From MFZZ01 sp964610165 (GTDB lineage Bacteria; Patescibacteriota; Microgenomatia; UBA1406; GWC2-37-13), in contig CAZSUZ010000004.1 in the NCBI GenBank assembly GCA_964610165.1, forward strand, positions 1 to 61,587: a stretch of 61,587 nucleotides of DNA. Reading direction: 5' to 3'. Made by a program: the position numbers and the translations under genes. Under the pieces are notes generated by a model. That model had not been told where the DNA came from and ran no database searches. It saw only the letters and a list, made by a program, of their open reading frames with translations. This document shows positions 17,910 through 26,631 of this stretch, piece by piece; position 1 is the stretch's first letter; each line of letters opens with the position of its first letter.

Positions 17910-19181
17910 CTATAAAGCTGAAGCAATTCGTTGTATAGCAGAAAAAAATGCAGCTTGTTTAAGAGACATATTCTTTTCTTGTGAATATGTCCAAATCTCT
18001 GAGAATGCATGCTGCATGATTGTCGCCAATTCATTATTTACCTTTTCTTCCGTCCACCAATATCCTTGTTTACTTTGGACCCATTCAAGATAGGATACAA
18101 TAACTCCCCCTGCATTTGCCAAAACATCTGGGATTATAATTGTTCCATTATGAGTTAAATAATCATGAGCTTCTTGAGTAATAGGACCATTTGCCATTTC
18201 TATAATTATTTTAGCTTTAATTTTAGACATATTAGATTTATCAATAGCATTTTCAAGTGCTGCAGGAACTAAAACATCAACTGGGAGTTCCAATAATTCT
18301 TCGTTCGTAATTATTTTACCCTTTTTACTATCACATACTCCTCCAATGCAATAACATTCACTTATTGATCCTTGTTTTTGCTTACACTCCATAATTAATG
18401 GAATATCTAAAGAAGTATCTAACTTTTCATTATAAATTCCCCCTTTTGAATCAGAAATTGCTACTACTTTATGCCCCAGACGTGAAACAATATCTGCAAA
18501 AAAATACCCCACATTTCCAAATCCTTGAATAGCAATTGTTAAATGCCTTTGCTTATCTTTATACAACCTTTTTATTAGTTCTTCTAATGCGATAACACCT
18601 CCACGACCAGTTGCCTCTGTTCTACCAAGGCTGCCACCACAATCTAAAGACTTACCAGTAAATGTTGCAGGACTTTTATAACCCACAATCTTTTCATATT
18701 CTTTAAGCATCCATTTCATAATGATAGGATTTGTATTTACATCGGGGGCAGGAATATCTATATCAGGGCCAATAAATTGTGCAATTTTTGCAGCATATAA
18801 TTTTGACAAACGTTTAAGTTCTGCTTTAGACAATTCTTTTGGATCAACAACAATGCCACCTTTACCTCCACCAAATGGAATATTAACAACAGCGGTTTTT
18901 ATTGACATTAAAGTAGAAAGTGCTTGTACTTCTTCTTTTGTAACATTCTGATGGTAACGAATTCCACCTTTATAAGGACCCAATGCGTTATTATGTTGTA
19001 TTCTAAAACCAGTAAATACTTTTAAGGAACCATTATCCATTTCTAATGGTAAGGAGAATTCATGTATAAAATTTGGAGTAATAATTTGTTTTATTACTTC
19101 TTTATCCAATCCAATTTCTGTTCCAATATCAAGAATTAGTTTTTGAGCGGAATCTAACATTTCATGTCCTGAATTTTTCAT
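17910..19181 (-). CDS. gdhA: Glutamate dehydrogenase (Glu/Leu/Phe/Val family)
   Basis: A 423-residue enzyme interconverting glutamate with 2-oxoglutarate and ammonia using NAD(P). The substrate-binding segment NIPFGGGKGGI contains the family lysines, IDIPAPDVNTNP contains the catalytic Asp region, TGRGGV is conserved, and FGNVGYFFADIVSRLG is the Rossmann nucleotide loop. Length is normal for the family. It is a rare nitrogen-metabolism enzyme for an organism of this kind. A paralogue acting on another amino acid cannot be excluded. It lies just upstream of the peptidase gene on the same strand. Confidence 0.92.
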   Translation of the reverse strand: MKNSGHEMLDSAQKLILDIGTEIGLDKEVIKQIITPNFIHEFSLPLEMDNGSLKVFTGFRIQHNNALGPYKGGIRYHQNVTKEEVQALSTLMSIKTAVVNIPFGGGKGGIVVDPKELSKAELKRLSKLYAAKIAQFIGPDIDIPAPDVNTNPIIMKWMLKEYEKIVGYKSPATFTGKSLDCGGSLGRTEATGRGGVIALEELIKRLYKDKQRHLTIAIQGFGNVGYFFADIVSRLGHKVVAISDSKGGIYNEKLDTSLDIPLIMECKQKQGSISECYCIGGVCDSKKGKIITNEELLELPVDVLVPAALENAIDKSNMSKIKAKIIIEMANGPITQEAHDYLTHNGTIIIPDVLANAGGVIVSYLEWVQSKQGYWWTEEKVNNELATIMQHAFSEIWTYSQEKNMSLKQAAFFSAIQRIASAL

Positions 19182-19233
19182 ATACTATATGAAATATAAT
19201 AACTATAAAAATTATATATTAATATAAAGATTA

Positions 19234-20232
19234 TTAAAGACTTTTTTCAAAAAGCCATCGTTCTACATCTAATGCAGCGGCTATGCCCATACCAGCTGCT
19301 GTACCTGCTTGTTTATAGACATGATCAACACAGTCACCAGCTGCAAACACACCAGGTATTGAAGTCATTGTTTGAAAATCATAATCAAATTTATCTTTAG
19401 ATTTTGATTCATTTTTTGCGACAATACTCAATGCTTTCATTAAAGAAGTTATTACATAACCTTTTTCATCAAGCTGTATTTGTTCTTTAAATAAATCAGT
19501 ATCTGGTCTATGTCCAATGGCTAAGAATAATCCATCTAAGGGCAAAATATCCTTATTTTGATATGTATTTTTAAGCTTAAGACCTTCAACTTTCATTTCA
19601 CCCAAAACATCTTGTACTTCATTATTCCAAATGACTTCAATTTTTGGATTTGCTAATACACGCTCCTGCATAATTTTCGAGGCTTTAAAACTATCTCGTC
19701 TATGAATCATATACACTTTATTAGCAAACCTTGTTAATGTCTGCGCTTCTTCCATCGCTGTATCTCCGCCTCCTACAACAGCCACATTTTTATTTTTGAA
19801 GAAAAAACCATCACAAGTAGCGCATGCTGACACTCCTCTTCCTCTTAGTTTTTTTTCCGAATCAAGACCTAGCCATAAAGCTTGTGCCCCAGTTGCTATT
19901 ATTACTGCATTTGACTTAACTGTAGTTGAACCATATATAAGATTAAATGGCCTAGAACTAAAATCTACTTTAGTTATATTTTCATTTAAAATTTTAGTGC
20001 CAAATTTTATAGCTTGTTTTCTTAATGATTCTACTAAATCTGGTCCCATTATATGCTCATATCCAGGAAAATTTTCTACTTCTGTTGTAAGCATTAACTG
20101 TCCACCAGGGGGAGATCCAGCAAAGACTATTGGATTCATATTAGCTCTTGCATTATATACAGCTGCGCTTAATCCAGATGGACCACCGCCAATTATTGCA
20201 ACTTGATTAATTACATCAGAAGATTTATTCAT
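19234..20232 (-). CDS. trxB: Thioredoxin reductase
   Basis: A 332-residue flavoprotein passing electrons from NADPH to thioredoxin. It shows the FAD-binding GGGPSGLSAAVYNARA, the redox-active CATCDG, the NADPH-binding GGGDTAMEEAQTL and the second FAD motif GVFAAGDCVD. The arrangement and length are standard. It lies between gdhA and the CsoR-like regulator on the same strand; no thioredoxin gene is in the window. Confidence 0.95.
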   Translation of the reverse strand: MNKSSDVINQVAIIGGGPSGLSAAVYNARANMNPIVFAGSPPGGQLMLTTEVENFPGYEHIMGPDLVESLRKQAIKFGTKILNENITKVDFSSRPFNLIYGSTTVKSNAVIIATGAQALWLGLDSEKKLRGRGVSACATCDGFFFKNKNVAVVGGGDTAMEEAQTLTRFANKVYMIHRRDSFKASKIMQERVLANPKIEVIWNNEVQDVLGEMKVEGLKLKNTYQNKDILPLDGLFLAIGHRPDTDLFKEQIQLDEKGYVITSLMKALSIVAKNESKSKDKFDYDFQTMTSIPGVFAAGDCVDHVYKQAGTAAGMGIAAALDVERWLFEKSL

Positions 20233-20308
20233 TCATTTATTTAAATTAATAATGTAAAGAATATATTACAGTATGATGGTATCACAAATGTAGTGTTTTT
20301 TTCAATAT

Positions 20309-20539
20309 TTATAGATCAATTGCTCGTTCTATAGTTTTACGAAACTCCTTTGCTTTATCTGGGTCTAATGATTTTTCAATATAAATAAAGATAATTTCCT
20401 TTGAAAGGCCATCAATAGCTTTTTTTACAGCAGATACTTGTTGTAGTATTTCAACATTATCCCTATTCTCTTTCACCATTTTTTGTATTCCACGAAGTTG
20501 ACCTAAAATACGACCTATTCTTTTATCTAAGTGTTCCAT
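20309..20539 (-). CDS. CsoR/FrmR-family repressor without cysteines
   Basis: A 76-residue all-helical protein of the DUF156 metal/formaldehyde-responsive repressor family: LDKRIGRILGQLRGIQKMV followed by VEILQQVSAVKKAIDGL. The cysteine that precedes the D/E-I-L-Q motif in CsoR, RcnR and FrmR is replaced by Asn, and the later His and Cys positions are also gone; the protein has no cysteine or histidine besides H3. Normal copper, nickel or thiol sensing is therefore unlikely. TATACT at 20551-20546 ends 6 bases before the ATG. It lies upstream of trxB, which may be a target. Confidence 0.85.
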   Translation of the reverse strand: MEHLDKRIGRILGQLRGIQKMVKENRDNVEILQQVSAVKKAIDGLSKEIIFIYIEKSLDPDKAKEFRKTIERAIDL

Positions 20540-20563
20540 ATAAGAAGTATATCACTGAAAATA

Positions 20564-21115
20564 TTATTCATATATTGCTATCACATAATCTAATGTGTCA
20601 TGCCAATCTATGGCTGGTTGTGTATTACCAGGACAAGAAAATCCTGGACTTTGTGGATGAGCTGCATCTGAACTTTCCATATCACCAACACCTAATACAA
20701 TAAACGGTCTTACTTGAGAACAACCACGAGCTTGAGCATACGAGGCAGGATATTTATAATAAAAATAGTTAAAACCGTCTGTACTTGCATGGCCACCACA
20801 AGGTAATGAAACATCATCCAAAGGATCGGTTACCGGTCTATCAATTGCTCGAGTACCAAGTAGTACATTGATAAAATTATCATCTGCAGAGGTATCCCAA
20901 CCGTAGCAATCATTATCATTATTGGGAGGAAAAACACCATTAACAGCCTTATAAAGCATTAGACCATTCTGTAGCTCTTTCATATCACCTAACCTTTTAC
21001 TGTCACGAGCATTTCTTTGAACTCTATTAAAAGATGTGAGTCCAATAACTGAAAGTAATGCAATTAACGCAATAACAACAATAATTTCAATCAGAGTAAA
21101 ACCTTTTTGCTTCAT
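20564..21115 (-). CDS. Type IV pilin-like (pseudopilin G-type) protein
   Basis: A 183-residue protein starting MKQKGFTLIEIIVVIALIAL, a class III prepilin signal cleaved between Gly and Phe, with the conserved Glu five residues after the cut. The globular part has four Cys and a pattern of the GspG/major-pilin fold (DSKRLGDMKELQNGLMLYK, then GVFPP). I chose the internal Met because TTGACA-18-TATTAT ends 6 bases before it and because the prepilin signal begins there; an upstream ATG at 21133 is less likely. It is a separate unit from the main pilus block at 46780-55362. Confidence 0.88.
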   Translation of the reverse strand: MKQKGFTLIEIIVVIALIALLSVIGLTSFNRVQRNARDSKRLGDMKELQNGLMLYKAVNGVFPPNNDNDCYGWDTSADDNFINVLLGTRAIDRPVTDPLDDVSLPCGGHASTDGFNYFYYKYPASYAQARGCSQVRPFIVLGVGDMESSDAAHPQSPGFSCPGNTQPAIDWHDTLDYVIAIYE

Positions 21116-21121
21116 ATAAAG

Positions 21122-21151
21122 ATAATATGACATTCAGACTTACCATGTCAA
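21122..21151 (-). promoter_or_regulatory. Strong promoter of the pilin-like gene
   Basis: Reading leftward: TTGACA (21151-21146), 18-base spacer, TATTAT (21127-21122), then 6 bases to the ATG at 21115. It is close to consensus and predicts a leaderless mRNA. It begins just past the end of rho. Confidence 0.8.
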
Positions 21152-21169
21152 GCAAATCTGGTGTTAATA

Positions 21170-22468
21170 TTATCCTTTATGAAGACTTTCTAAAAACTCC
21201 TTATTACTTTTTGTTTTTGGTAATTTATCAAGTAATGCCATTAAGCTTTCTTCAGGTGTTCTCAAAGCCATCATTCTTCTGAGTGTTGTTACTCTGTTAA
21301 AAGTTTCTTTATCAAAGATTAGCTCTTCATGACGAGTTCCTGATTTTGCCATATCAATTGCTGGATAAATTCGTTTTTCAGCGAATTTTCGATCTAAGTG
21401 AACTTCCATATTGCCTGTTCCTTTAAGCTCTTCATAAATTAAATCATCCATTCTAGATTCTGTTCCTACTAATGCTGTGCCAATAATAGTTAAACTTCCA
21501 CCTTCCTCACAATTACGAGCGGCACCTAAAAATTTCTTTGCAGGATAAAGAGCTTGTGGATCAAATCCTCCAGAAAGAGTTCTACCAGAACTATTAATTG
21601 AAAGATTAAAGGCACGTGCTAAACGAGTAATTGAATCTAATAAAATGACAACATCACGACCCATTTCAACAAGTCTTTTGGCTCTTTCAAGAGCTAAATT
21701 AGCAACTTTAGTTTGTTGTCTTGGTGTTTCATCAAAATGCGAGGCTGCTACTTCACCTTTTATCGAACGTTTTATCTCTGTCACTTCTTCTGGTCTTTCG
21801 CCAATAAGAATGGCAATCATATAAACGTCTGGATGATTAATTGCTATGGCTTCAGCAATGTTTCTAAGAAAAGTTGTTTTTCCAGCCTTAGGTTGGGACA
21901 CAATAAGTGCGCGTTGTCCAAAGCCAATTGGTGAGACTAAATCCGTTATTCTTGTTGCAAGAATATCTGGTTCTGTTTCTAATATAATTTGTTTATGTGG
22001 ATGTAAAGAAGTTAAATCATCAAATTTACTTCGTTCACGACTTTGTTCTTCAGTAATTTCGACACCATTAATTTTTTGTATCAATAATAAACTGTGAAAA
22101 CGTTCGCCATCTTTTGGTGGACGTGCTAAACCTTCTACTTCATCTCCTTTTCTTAACCAAAAACGACGAATCTGAGAAGTAGAAACATATATATCCTCAT
22201 TTGGATTGATAGTATAGTCTTTTCTTAAAAATCCATAACCACCAAATGTAACATCTAAAATACCTTTAGCTGGATAACTTACTTTAAGGTCTTCTTTTAA
22301 TTTTGTGCTTACTTCTGGTTGTTGGTCAGATTTTGATTGTGAACTAGGAGCTGCAATCGAAGATTCTTTTACTAGTTCTATTGGTTTTTCTTCGTAGGTA
22401 TCTAAAACCGAAGTAACATCAAGAGCTTGATCATCATTAAGAGGATCATTTTTTTTTGAAGGGGACAT
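21170..22468 (-). CDS. rho: Transcription termination factor Rho
   Basis: A 432-residue hexameric RNA helicase that ends transcription. An acidic, low-complexity N-terminus (about 60 residues) replaces the usual Rho-N helices. Then come the cold-shock-like RNA-binding domain (GILDVTFGGYGFLRKDY, corresponding to the G-x-L-E-x-x-x-x-G-F/Y-G-F-L-R motif), Walker A SQPKAGKTTF (191-200), Walker B VVILLDSITRLARAFN and the Q-loop/R-loop region. Catalytic features are complete. The scarcity of intrinsic terminators in the window fits Rho-dependent ending of many units (inference). Confidence 0.95.
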   Translation of the reverse strand: MSPSKKNDPLNDDQALDVTSVLDTYEEKPIELVKESSIAAPSSQSKSDQQPEVSTKLKEDLKVSYPAKGILDVTFGGYGFLRKDYTINPNEDIYVSTSQIRRFWLRKGDEVEGLARPPKDGERFHSLLLIQKINGVEITEEQSRERSKFDDLTSLHPHKQIILETEPDILATRITDLVSPIGFGQRALIVSQPKAGKTTFLRNIAEAIAINHPDVYMIAILIGERPEEVTEIKRSIKGEVAASHFDETPRQQTKVANLALERAKRLVEMGRDVVILLDSITRLARAFNLSINSSGRTLSGGFDPQALYPAKKFLGAARNCEEGGSLTIIGTALVGTESRMDDLIYEELKGTGNMEVHLDRKFAEKRIYPAIDMAKSGTRHEELIFDKETFNRVTTLRRMMALRTPEESLMALLDKLPKTKSNKEFLESLHKG

Positions 22469-22911
22469 AATAAATTAAGAATTAATAATAATTATCCTGC
22501 AGTTTGCTTTGGATAATAATAAATTAGTGATTTAAATAATAATTTTACTACTTTATACATCCTTGAGAGGATATTTCCATTAAAGGTAATTAATTTAGTC
22601 AAATTTAAAATACAATAATTAAGTAGTGTCTATAAGTATAAAAGAATCCTCCGTAAATGAAACTCGATATATGAATCTTTTTTTAAAAGATTACGGGTGG
22701 GTGCGCTTTTTAGAAAGTATTATCAATCTAAAAATAACTACACTTTATACTAACTTCGTTAGATACCCTATACCAAGAGCGTTCAAAAAAGATACATTTT
22801 GACGTTCCATTGGGAGGATCAACGATAATATACACAATTTTATAGTAGTTTGTCAATAGATAAATCATTGCTATACATACCTAATATAAATTTCTGATAT
22901 ACTTCGTAGGT
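22469..22911. other. Divergent intergenic region with likely long rho leader
   Basis: 443 bases with no gene. Features: a leftward promoter (22827-22856), a perfect 8-bp inverted repeat AATCTTTT/AAAAGATT (22674-22692), a short stem CTAAC/GTTAG near 22755, a somewhat GC-richer patch near 22693-22715, and the rightward TATACT box (22898-22903) of the next gene. A leader of about 350 bases before rho, or a separate small RNA, would fit. Confidence 0.45.
22827..22856 (-). promoter_or_regulatory. Promoter driving a long leader toward rho
   Basis: Reading leftward: TTGACA (22856-22851), 18-base spacer, TATATT (22832-22827). The expected start site near 22820 lies about 350 bases before the rho ATG. 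Sequence match only. Confidence 0.5.
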
Positions 22912-23406
22912 ATGATTAAAGGTAAAAAGGGGCCAGTTATTCTTATTTCTTTGCTCACAATTGTTCTATTTTTCATTCTTGGAATGCAGTATGGCAAAAT
23001 GGTTGAAAAAACAGACAAAACAATTACATATCTATTAAGCCTAACTCCGACAAAACAACCTTCTCCTACTAATAATGACGCTATTTCTTATAAAACATTC
23101 AATAATAAACTTTGTAACTTATCTTTTCTTTATCCATCTACATTAATTATAAAAAAAGAATCAAGTACTGAAGCTCTATTAAACTCAAAATCAGAATCAA
23201 TTGCAGTTACTTGTAATAAAGAACTTCCTATTAGTACAAAAATGGCTAGTTCTGAAGCTCAATTAGACAACAAAAAAGGATTGCTACTTTCAAATGAAGA
23301 GACTATTGAATATAGAGTAAGAAATAATAGTAATAAATTAATTGTCATTACTGTATCTAAAACTCTTGGACCTTTAATAGAAAAAACATTTTTATTTACT
23401 AACTAA
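22912..23406 (+). CDS. Single-pass membrane hypothetical protein
   Basis: A 164-residue protein with one N-terminal membrane helix (about residues 7-27), a Pro/Thr/Ser linker (LTPTKQPSPT), and a short extracytoplasmic domain with three Cys. No family recognised. TATACT (22898-22903) ends 8 bases before the ATG. It is followed within 3 bases by fmt, so the two form one transcript. Confidence 0.7.
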   Translation: MIKGKKGPVILISLLTIVLFFILGMQYGKMVEKTDKTITYLLSLTPTKQPSPTNNDAISYKTFNNKLCNLSFLYPSTLIIKKESSTEALLNSKSESIAVTCNKELPISTKMASSEAQLDNKKGLLLSNEETIEYRVRNNSNKLIVITVSKTLGPLIEKTFLFTN

Positions 23407-23408
23407 CC

Positions 23409-24383
23409 ATGAATATCGCATATTTTGGAAGTCCACATATCTCTGCTCTATTATTGAAAGAATTATTAAAAGAACAACATTCAGATTATTCAATTTCTTT
23501 AATTGTGTCACAACCTGACAAGCCCATTGGTAAGAAGCTTGAAATTCGACCTACAATGGTTAGTGAGATAGCAAGTGCATATCATATACCTCTTTTTAAT
23601 AAACCTTTAAAGGAAAATGAATTTGATTTAATACAAATTTTAAAAAATAAGAATATTGATCTGTGTATTATTTTTGCTTACGGTGAAATACTTAGTTCTG
23701 CTTTATTAACTATTCCTAAGTTTGGATTCTGGAATATTCACCCTTCCTTATTACCTTTATATAGAGGGCCATCACCTATTGCATATTCATTATTACTTGG
23801 TGACATAAATAGTGGTGTAACTTTAATGAAGATCGGAGAAAAAATGGATGCTGGTCCAATTATTGAACAAGTTACTACCTCCATAGAGCTTCAAGAAAGT
23901 AGAAGTATGGTTGAAGAAAGATTAACACTTATAGGTAGTACTTTGCTAAAAAAGAATTTAAAAAAAGTTATTAAAAATAATGAAATTGTTACCAGGCCAC
24001 AAGACAACACATTAGCTACATATACATCTTTACTAAAAAAAGAAGATGGCTACTTTAATTTACAATTTTTAAGTAATTCTTTAGCGAATAATGATTGTTC
24101 AATTGAGTTATTACCAAAACTTCTACAAAATTATTTAAATAGAAATGAGCTAACTGAATCTTATTTAAAGTTAAATAGTAGTGGTAAAATTTTTTACAAT
24201 TTCTTCCGTGCACTTTCACCTTGGCCAGGGATTTGGACTGAAATAAATACAAACAAAGGTCTTAAAAGGCTAAAAATTATAAAAGCATCTTATATAAATG
24301 AGTTAATCATAAATGAAGTTCAACTAGAGGGAAAAAACAAGGTTGATTTTAAAACCTTTAATAAAGCATATAATATACTTTAA
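23409..24383 (+). CDS. fmt: Methionyl-tRNA formyltransferase
   Basis: A 324-residue enzyme adding a formyl group from 10-formyl-tetrahydrofolate to initiator Met-tRNA. The catalytic region is clear: NIHPSLLPLYRGPSPI contains the Asn and His, and EKMDAGPII contains the Asp. The C-terminal OB-like tRNA-binding domain (FRALSPWPGIWTEI) is present. The folate cofactor links it to folA and thyA at 26632-28040. Length is normal. Confidence 0.95.
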   Translation: MNIAYFGSPHISALLLKELLKEQHSDYSISLIVSQPDKPIGKKLEIRPTMVSEIASAYHIPLFNKPLKENEFDLIQILKNKNIDLCIIFAYGEILSSALLTIPKFGFWNIHPSLLPLYRGPSPIAYSLLLGDINSGVTLMKIGEKMDAGPIIEQVTTSIELQESRSMVEERLTLIGSTLLKKNLKKVIKNNEIVTRPQDNTLATYTSLLKKEDGYFNLQFLSNSLANNDCSIELLPKLLQNYLNRNELTESYLKLNSSGKIFYNFFRALSPWPGIWTEINTNKGLKRLKIIKASYINELIINEVQLEGKNKVDFKTFNKAYNIL

Positions 24384-25103
24384 TTAGAAAGCTATTTAGG
24401 CAATATAAAGCTCTAAACACTAGCGAACAACTCATAGTAAATCGCACCGTACATATAAATTATCATGGTTACAAAAAAATTACACATTGTGGCTACTGGA
24501 GGCTCTGAAAATGATAAATCATACGAAATAGCATGATTTTTAAATAAATTTGCATATTTTTACCTAAAATTAAACATATCTAAATAAAATAATTCAAATA
24601 GCATATTAGACTATACCAACAATTAAAACTCTTCATTACCATGCTATTTGCTTCTCTATCAAGCTACTTTTTTCTTACAAAATATTAGCAGAATTTATAA
24701 ATATATGATAATTCTGAAAATAGATTGTTTTTTTCATCTAAAAAACCCTGAGGTATTTGCTGACACAAAGCCATTTATTGCAATTTTAGCTGTTTTATGA
24801 CTATTTTAGGCAAACTTTACTAAAAAAATATCTTATTGTGATATTGAGTATTTTTTTTAACGCTTCTTCTTAATTTATTGATAATAGAAATCTAGCTATT
24901 AAATCAATCTAAATTAGTATCAAATGTAACAACTGCGAATATTAGCCCCATAATAAATTATGACCACGTTAATAATTTGATCTATAAAATTAATTCCCGC
25001 ATACCATACCCCCCTTCCCTATGACATATTTAGACAAAAATAAGATATAAACTACTTATACACATTTTGTCCACAAATTTATTTCCATGTTGAAGAAGAT
25101 TGT
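24384..25103. other. 720-base gene-poor region with small inverted repeats
   Basis: Very AT-rich. A 24-codon open frame (24465-24536) starts 5 bases after TATAAA and reads MVTKKLHIVATGG before stopping; it may be a leaderless peptide or a gene remnant. AAATAGCATG (24527-24536) recurs inverted as CATGCTATTT near 24641-24650, with a further partial copy near 24597. CTAAACACTAGC (24413-24424) recurs at 26000-26011. No other gene seen. Confidence 0.4.
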
Positions 25104-25859
25104 TTAACTGTAGTTTTCTATTTTTATTGCACCGGTAGGAGTTATCACAGCAGAATAAATAGGTATTTTACTATCAATTTTGCTTACAGTCTCTATTATA
25201 TGAGCGTCACCAATTTCTGAAATAACCTCGTAAAGATACTCTTCTGACAATCCTTTGTAAAGTTTTACTGCTTTTGTTTTAATTAAAGCTTGAGAAATTT
25301 TATGCCTACGTTGATCTACAAATGTTTTGTGATAAATAAAAATACGCGCATTAATTTTTTGCTCGTAAGTTTCAAACATATATTGAGGTAAAATTCCGAC
25401 ATTGCCTTCTACAATTACACATGCGCTTTCTCTATATAATTCTTTGAACCCGGAACTAGTTTTAGATCCTATTCTAGACTGTTCTATTGTGCTAAAAAGG
25501 TCAGTAGCCGAATCTTTTTTTATCGAGTATATTTCAGGGGATTCCGACAACAAATGTAGGTATCGGCATTCTTCAGCACAATTTAGACTTGAGTGCTGAT
25601 ACATGCTATTTTTGCTTGTTCCGACTATATCTTCTATTACTTTGGCACTCTGTAAGAGATTAACTTCAAATCCATAAACAAGACTTGCGGAATAGAGCAC
25701 TGCTAGTTCGCCTATATCACCGCCAGGAAGCGCCAAAGCTGGCAAATTATTACTATTGTCAAAATGGCCACTAAAACACCTACTTTCGTTAGTGTTACCT
25801 GTAAAAGTATACTGATTTTCTGAAATTAACTCCTCTATCTGACTTGAGGTAAGATACAT
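25104..25859 (-). CDS. Unknown protein with PGGDIGEL motif
   Basis: A 251-residue soluble protein I cannot assign. Visible features: RCFSGHFDNSNNLPALALPG followed by GDIGELAVLYSASLVYGFEV, a short HSSLNCAEECRYLHLL segment, and a C-terminal half with KTFVDQRRHKISQAL. The spacing of the PGGD, His and Cys segments is loosely like uncharacterised Patescibacteria proteins with carbonic-anhydrase-like metal motifs, but the ligands are not convincing, so no function is claimed. It stands alone between two unusually long empty regions. A TATAAT lies about 37 bases before the ATG, so unlike most genes here it should have a leader. Confidence 0.65.
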   Translation of the reverse strand: MYLTSSQIEELISENQYTFTGNTNESRCFSGHFDNSNNLPALALPGGDIGELAVLYSASLVYGFEVNLLQSAKVIEDIVGTSKNSMYQHSSLNCAEECRYLHLLSESPEIYSIKKDSATDLFSTIEQSRIGSKTSSGFKELYRESACVIVEGNVGILPQYMFETYEQKINARIFIYHKTFVDQRRHKISQALIKTKAVKLYKGLSEEYLYEVISEIGDAHIIETVSKIDSKIPIYSAVITPTGAIKIENYS

Positions 25860-26175
25860 ATCCTTTTTTTTCTTAAATTCTTAACTTTTTCAAAACATTA
25901 TATCATGAAGAAATCAAAATAATTTTTTCCCCTTTTTTTGTTAATTAAAAATTACCTCTTCTAGAAAGATGCTACAAGCCATATATGTTAACTTGCATAC
26001 TAAACACTAGCAACAGCCATAAAGCCTATCCCTACAGAATAAATGTATGTTTAAATTAATAGGTCAATGATACACTATAAAGATATAAATATTAACCATT
26101 ATTCTTTTTAAATTATGCTATATGAATGCATAATATCACTTCACCACATATTGAATTTATGCTAGAATGACTACA
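25860..26175. other. 316-base intergenic region
   Basis: AT-rich with no open frame. Holds the leftward TATAAT box of the unknown gene, the second copy of CTAAACACTAGC (26000-26011) and the dut promoter with TAGAAT at 26163-26168. Confidence 0.5.
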
Positions 26176-26613
26176 ATGAAAATTAAAATAAAAATTATTG
26201 ATAAAACATTACCTCTACCTAAGTATCAAACAGAGGGTTCTGTTGCTTTTGATCTATATGCTAGAGAATCTACAACTATTAAACCTTTTTCACCGACTAT
26301 AATTCCAGCTAATGTTGTAATAGAGGTGCCCAAAGGATACTTTCTTATGATTGCAAGTAGAAGTTCTACACCGCTTAAAAAACGCCTTATGGTAGCAAAT
26401 GGAATCGGTGTCATTGATCAAGATTATCATGGAGATACAGATGAAATCGGGGTACAAGTGATAAACTTTTCAAATGAAGAAGTTATAGTTGAACGAGGTG
26501 AACGTATAGCTCAAGCCTTGCTTGTGCAAATTGCAAAGGTCATAGATTTTGATATTGTAGATAGTATTAAGAAAGAATCACGAGGTGGATTTGGATCAAC
26601 TGGTCAAAAATAA
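26176..26613 (+). CDS. dut: dUTP diphosphatase
   Basis: A 145-residue trimeric dUTPase hydrolysing dUTP to dUMP, the substrate of the adjacent thyA. Conserved motifs: AFDLYA, ASRSSTPL, GVIDQDYHGDTDEIGV with the catalytic Asp, GERIAQALL and the C-terminal GGFGSTG arm. I chose the second ATG because the -10 box TAGAAT (26163-26168) ends 7 bases before it; starting at 26167 would overlap that box. First gene of the dut-thyA-folA unit. Confidence 0.95.
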   Translation: MKIKIKIIDKTLPLPKYQTEGSVAFDLYARESTTIKPFSPTIIPANVVIEVPKGYFLMIASRSSTPLKKRLMVANGIGVIDQDYHGDTDEIGVQVINFSNEEVIVERGERIAQALLVQIAKVIDFDIVDSIKKESRGGFGSTGQK

Positions 26614-26631
26614 TAGAAATTTAGTATTCTT

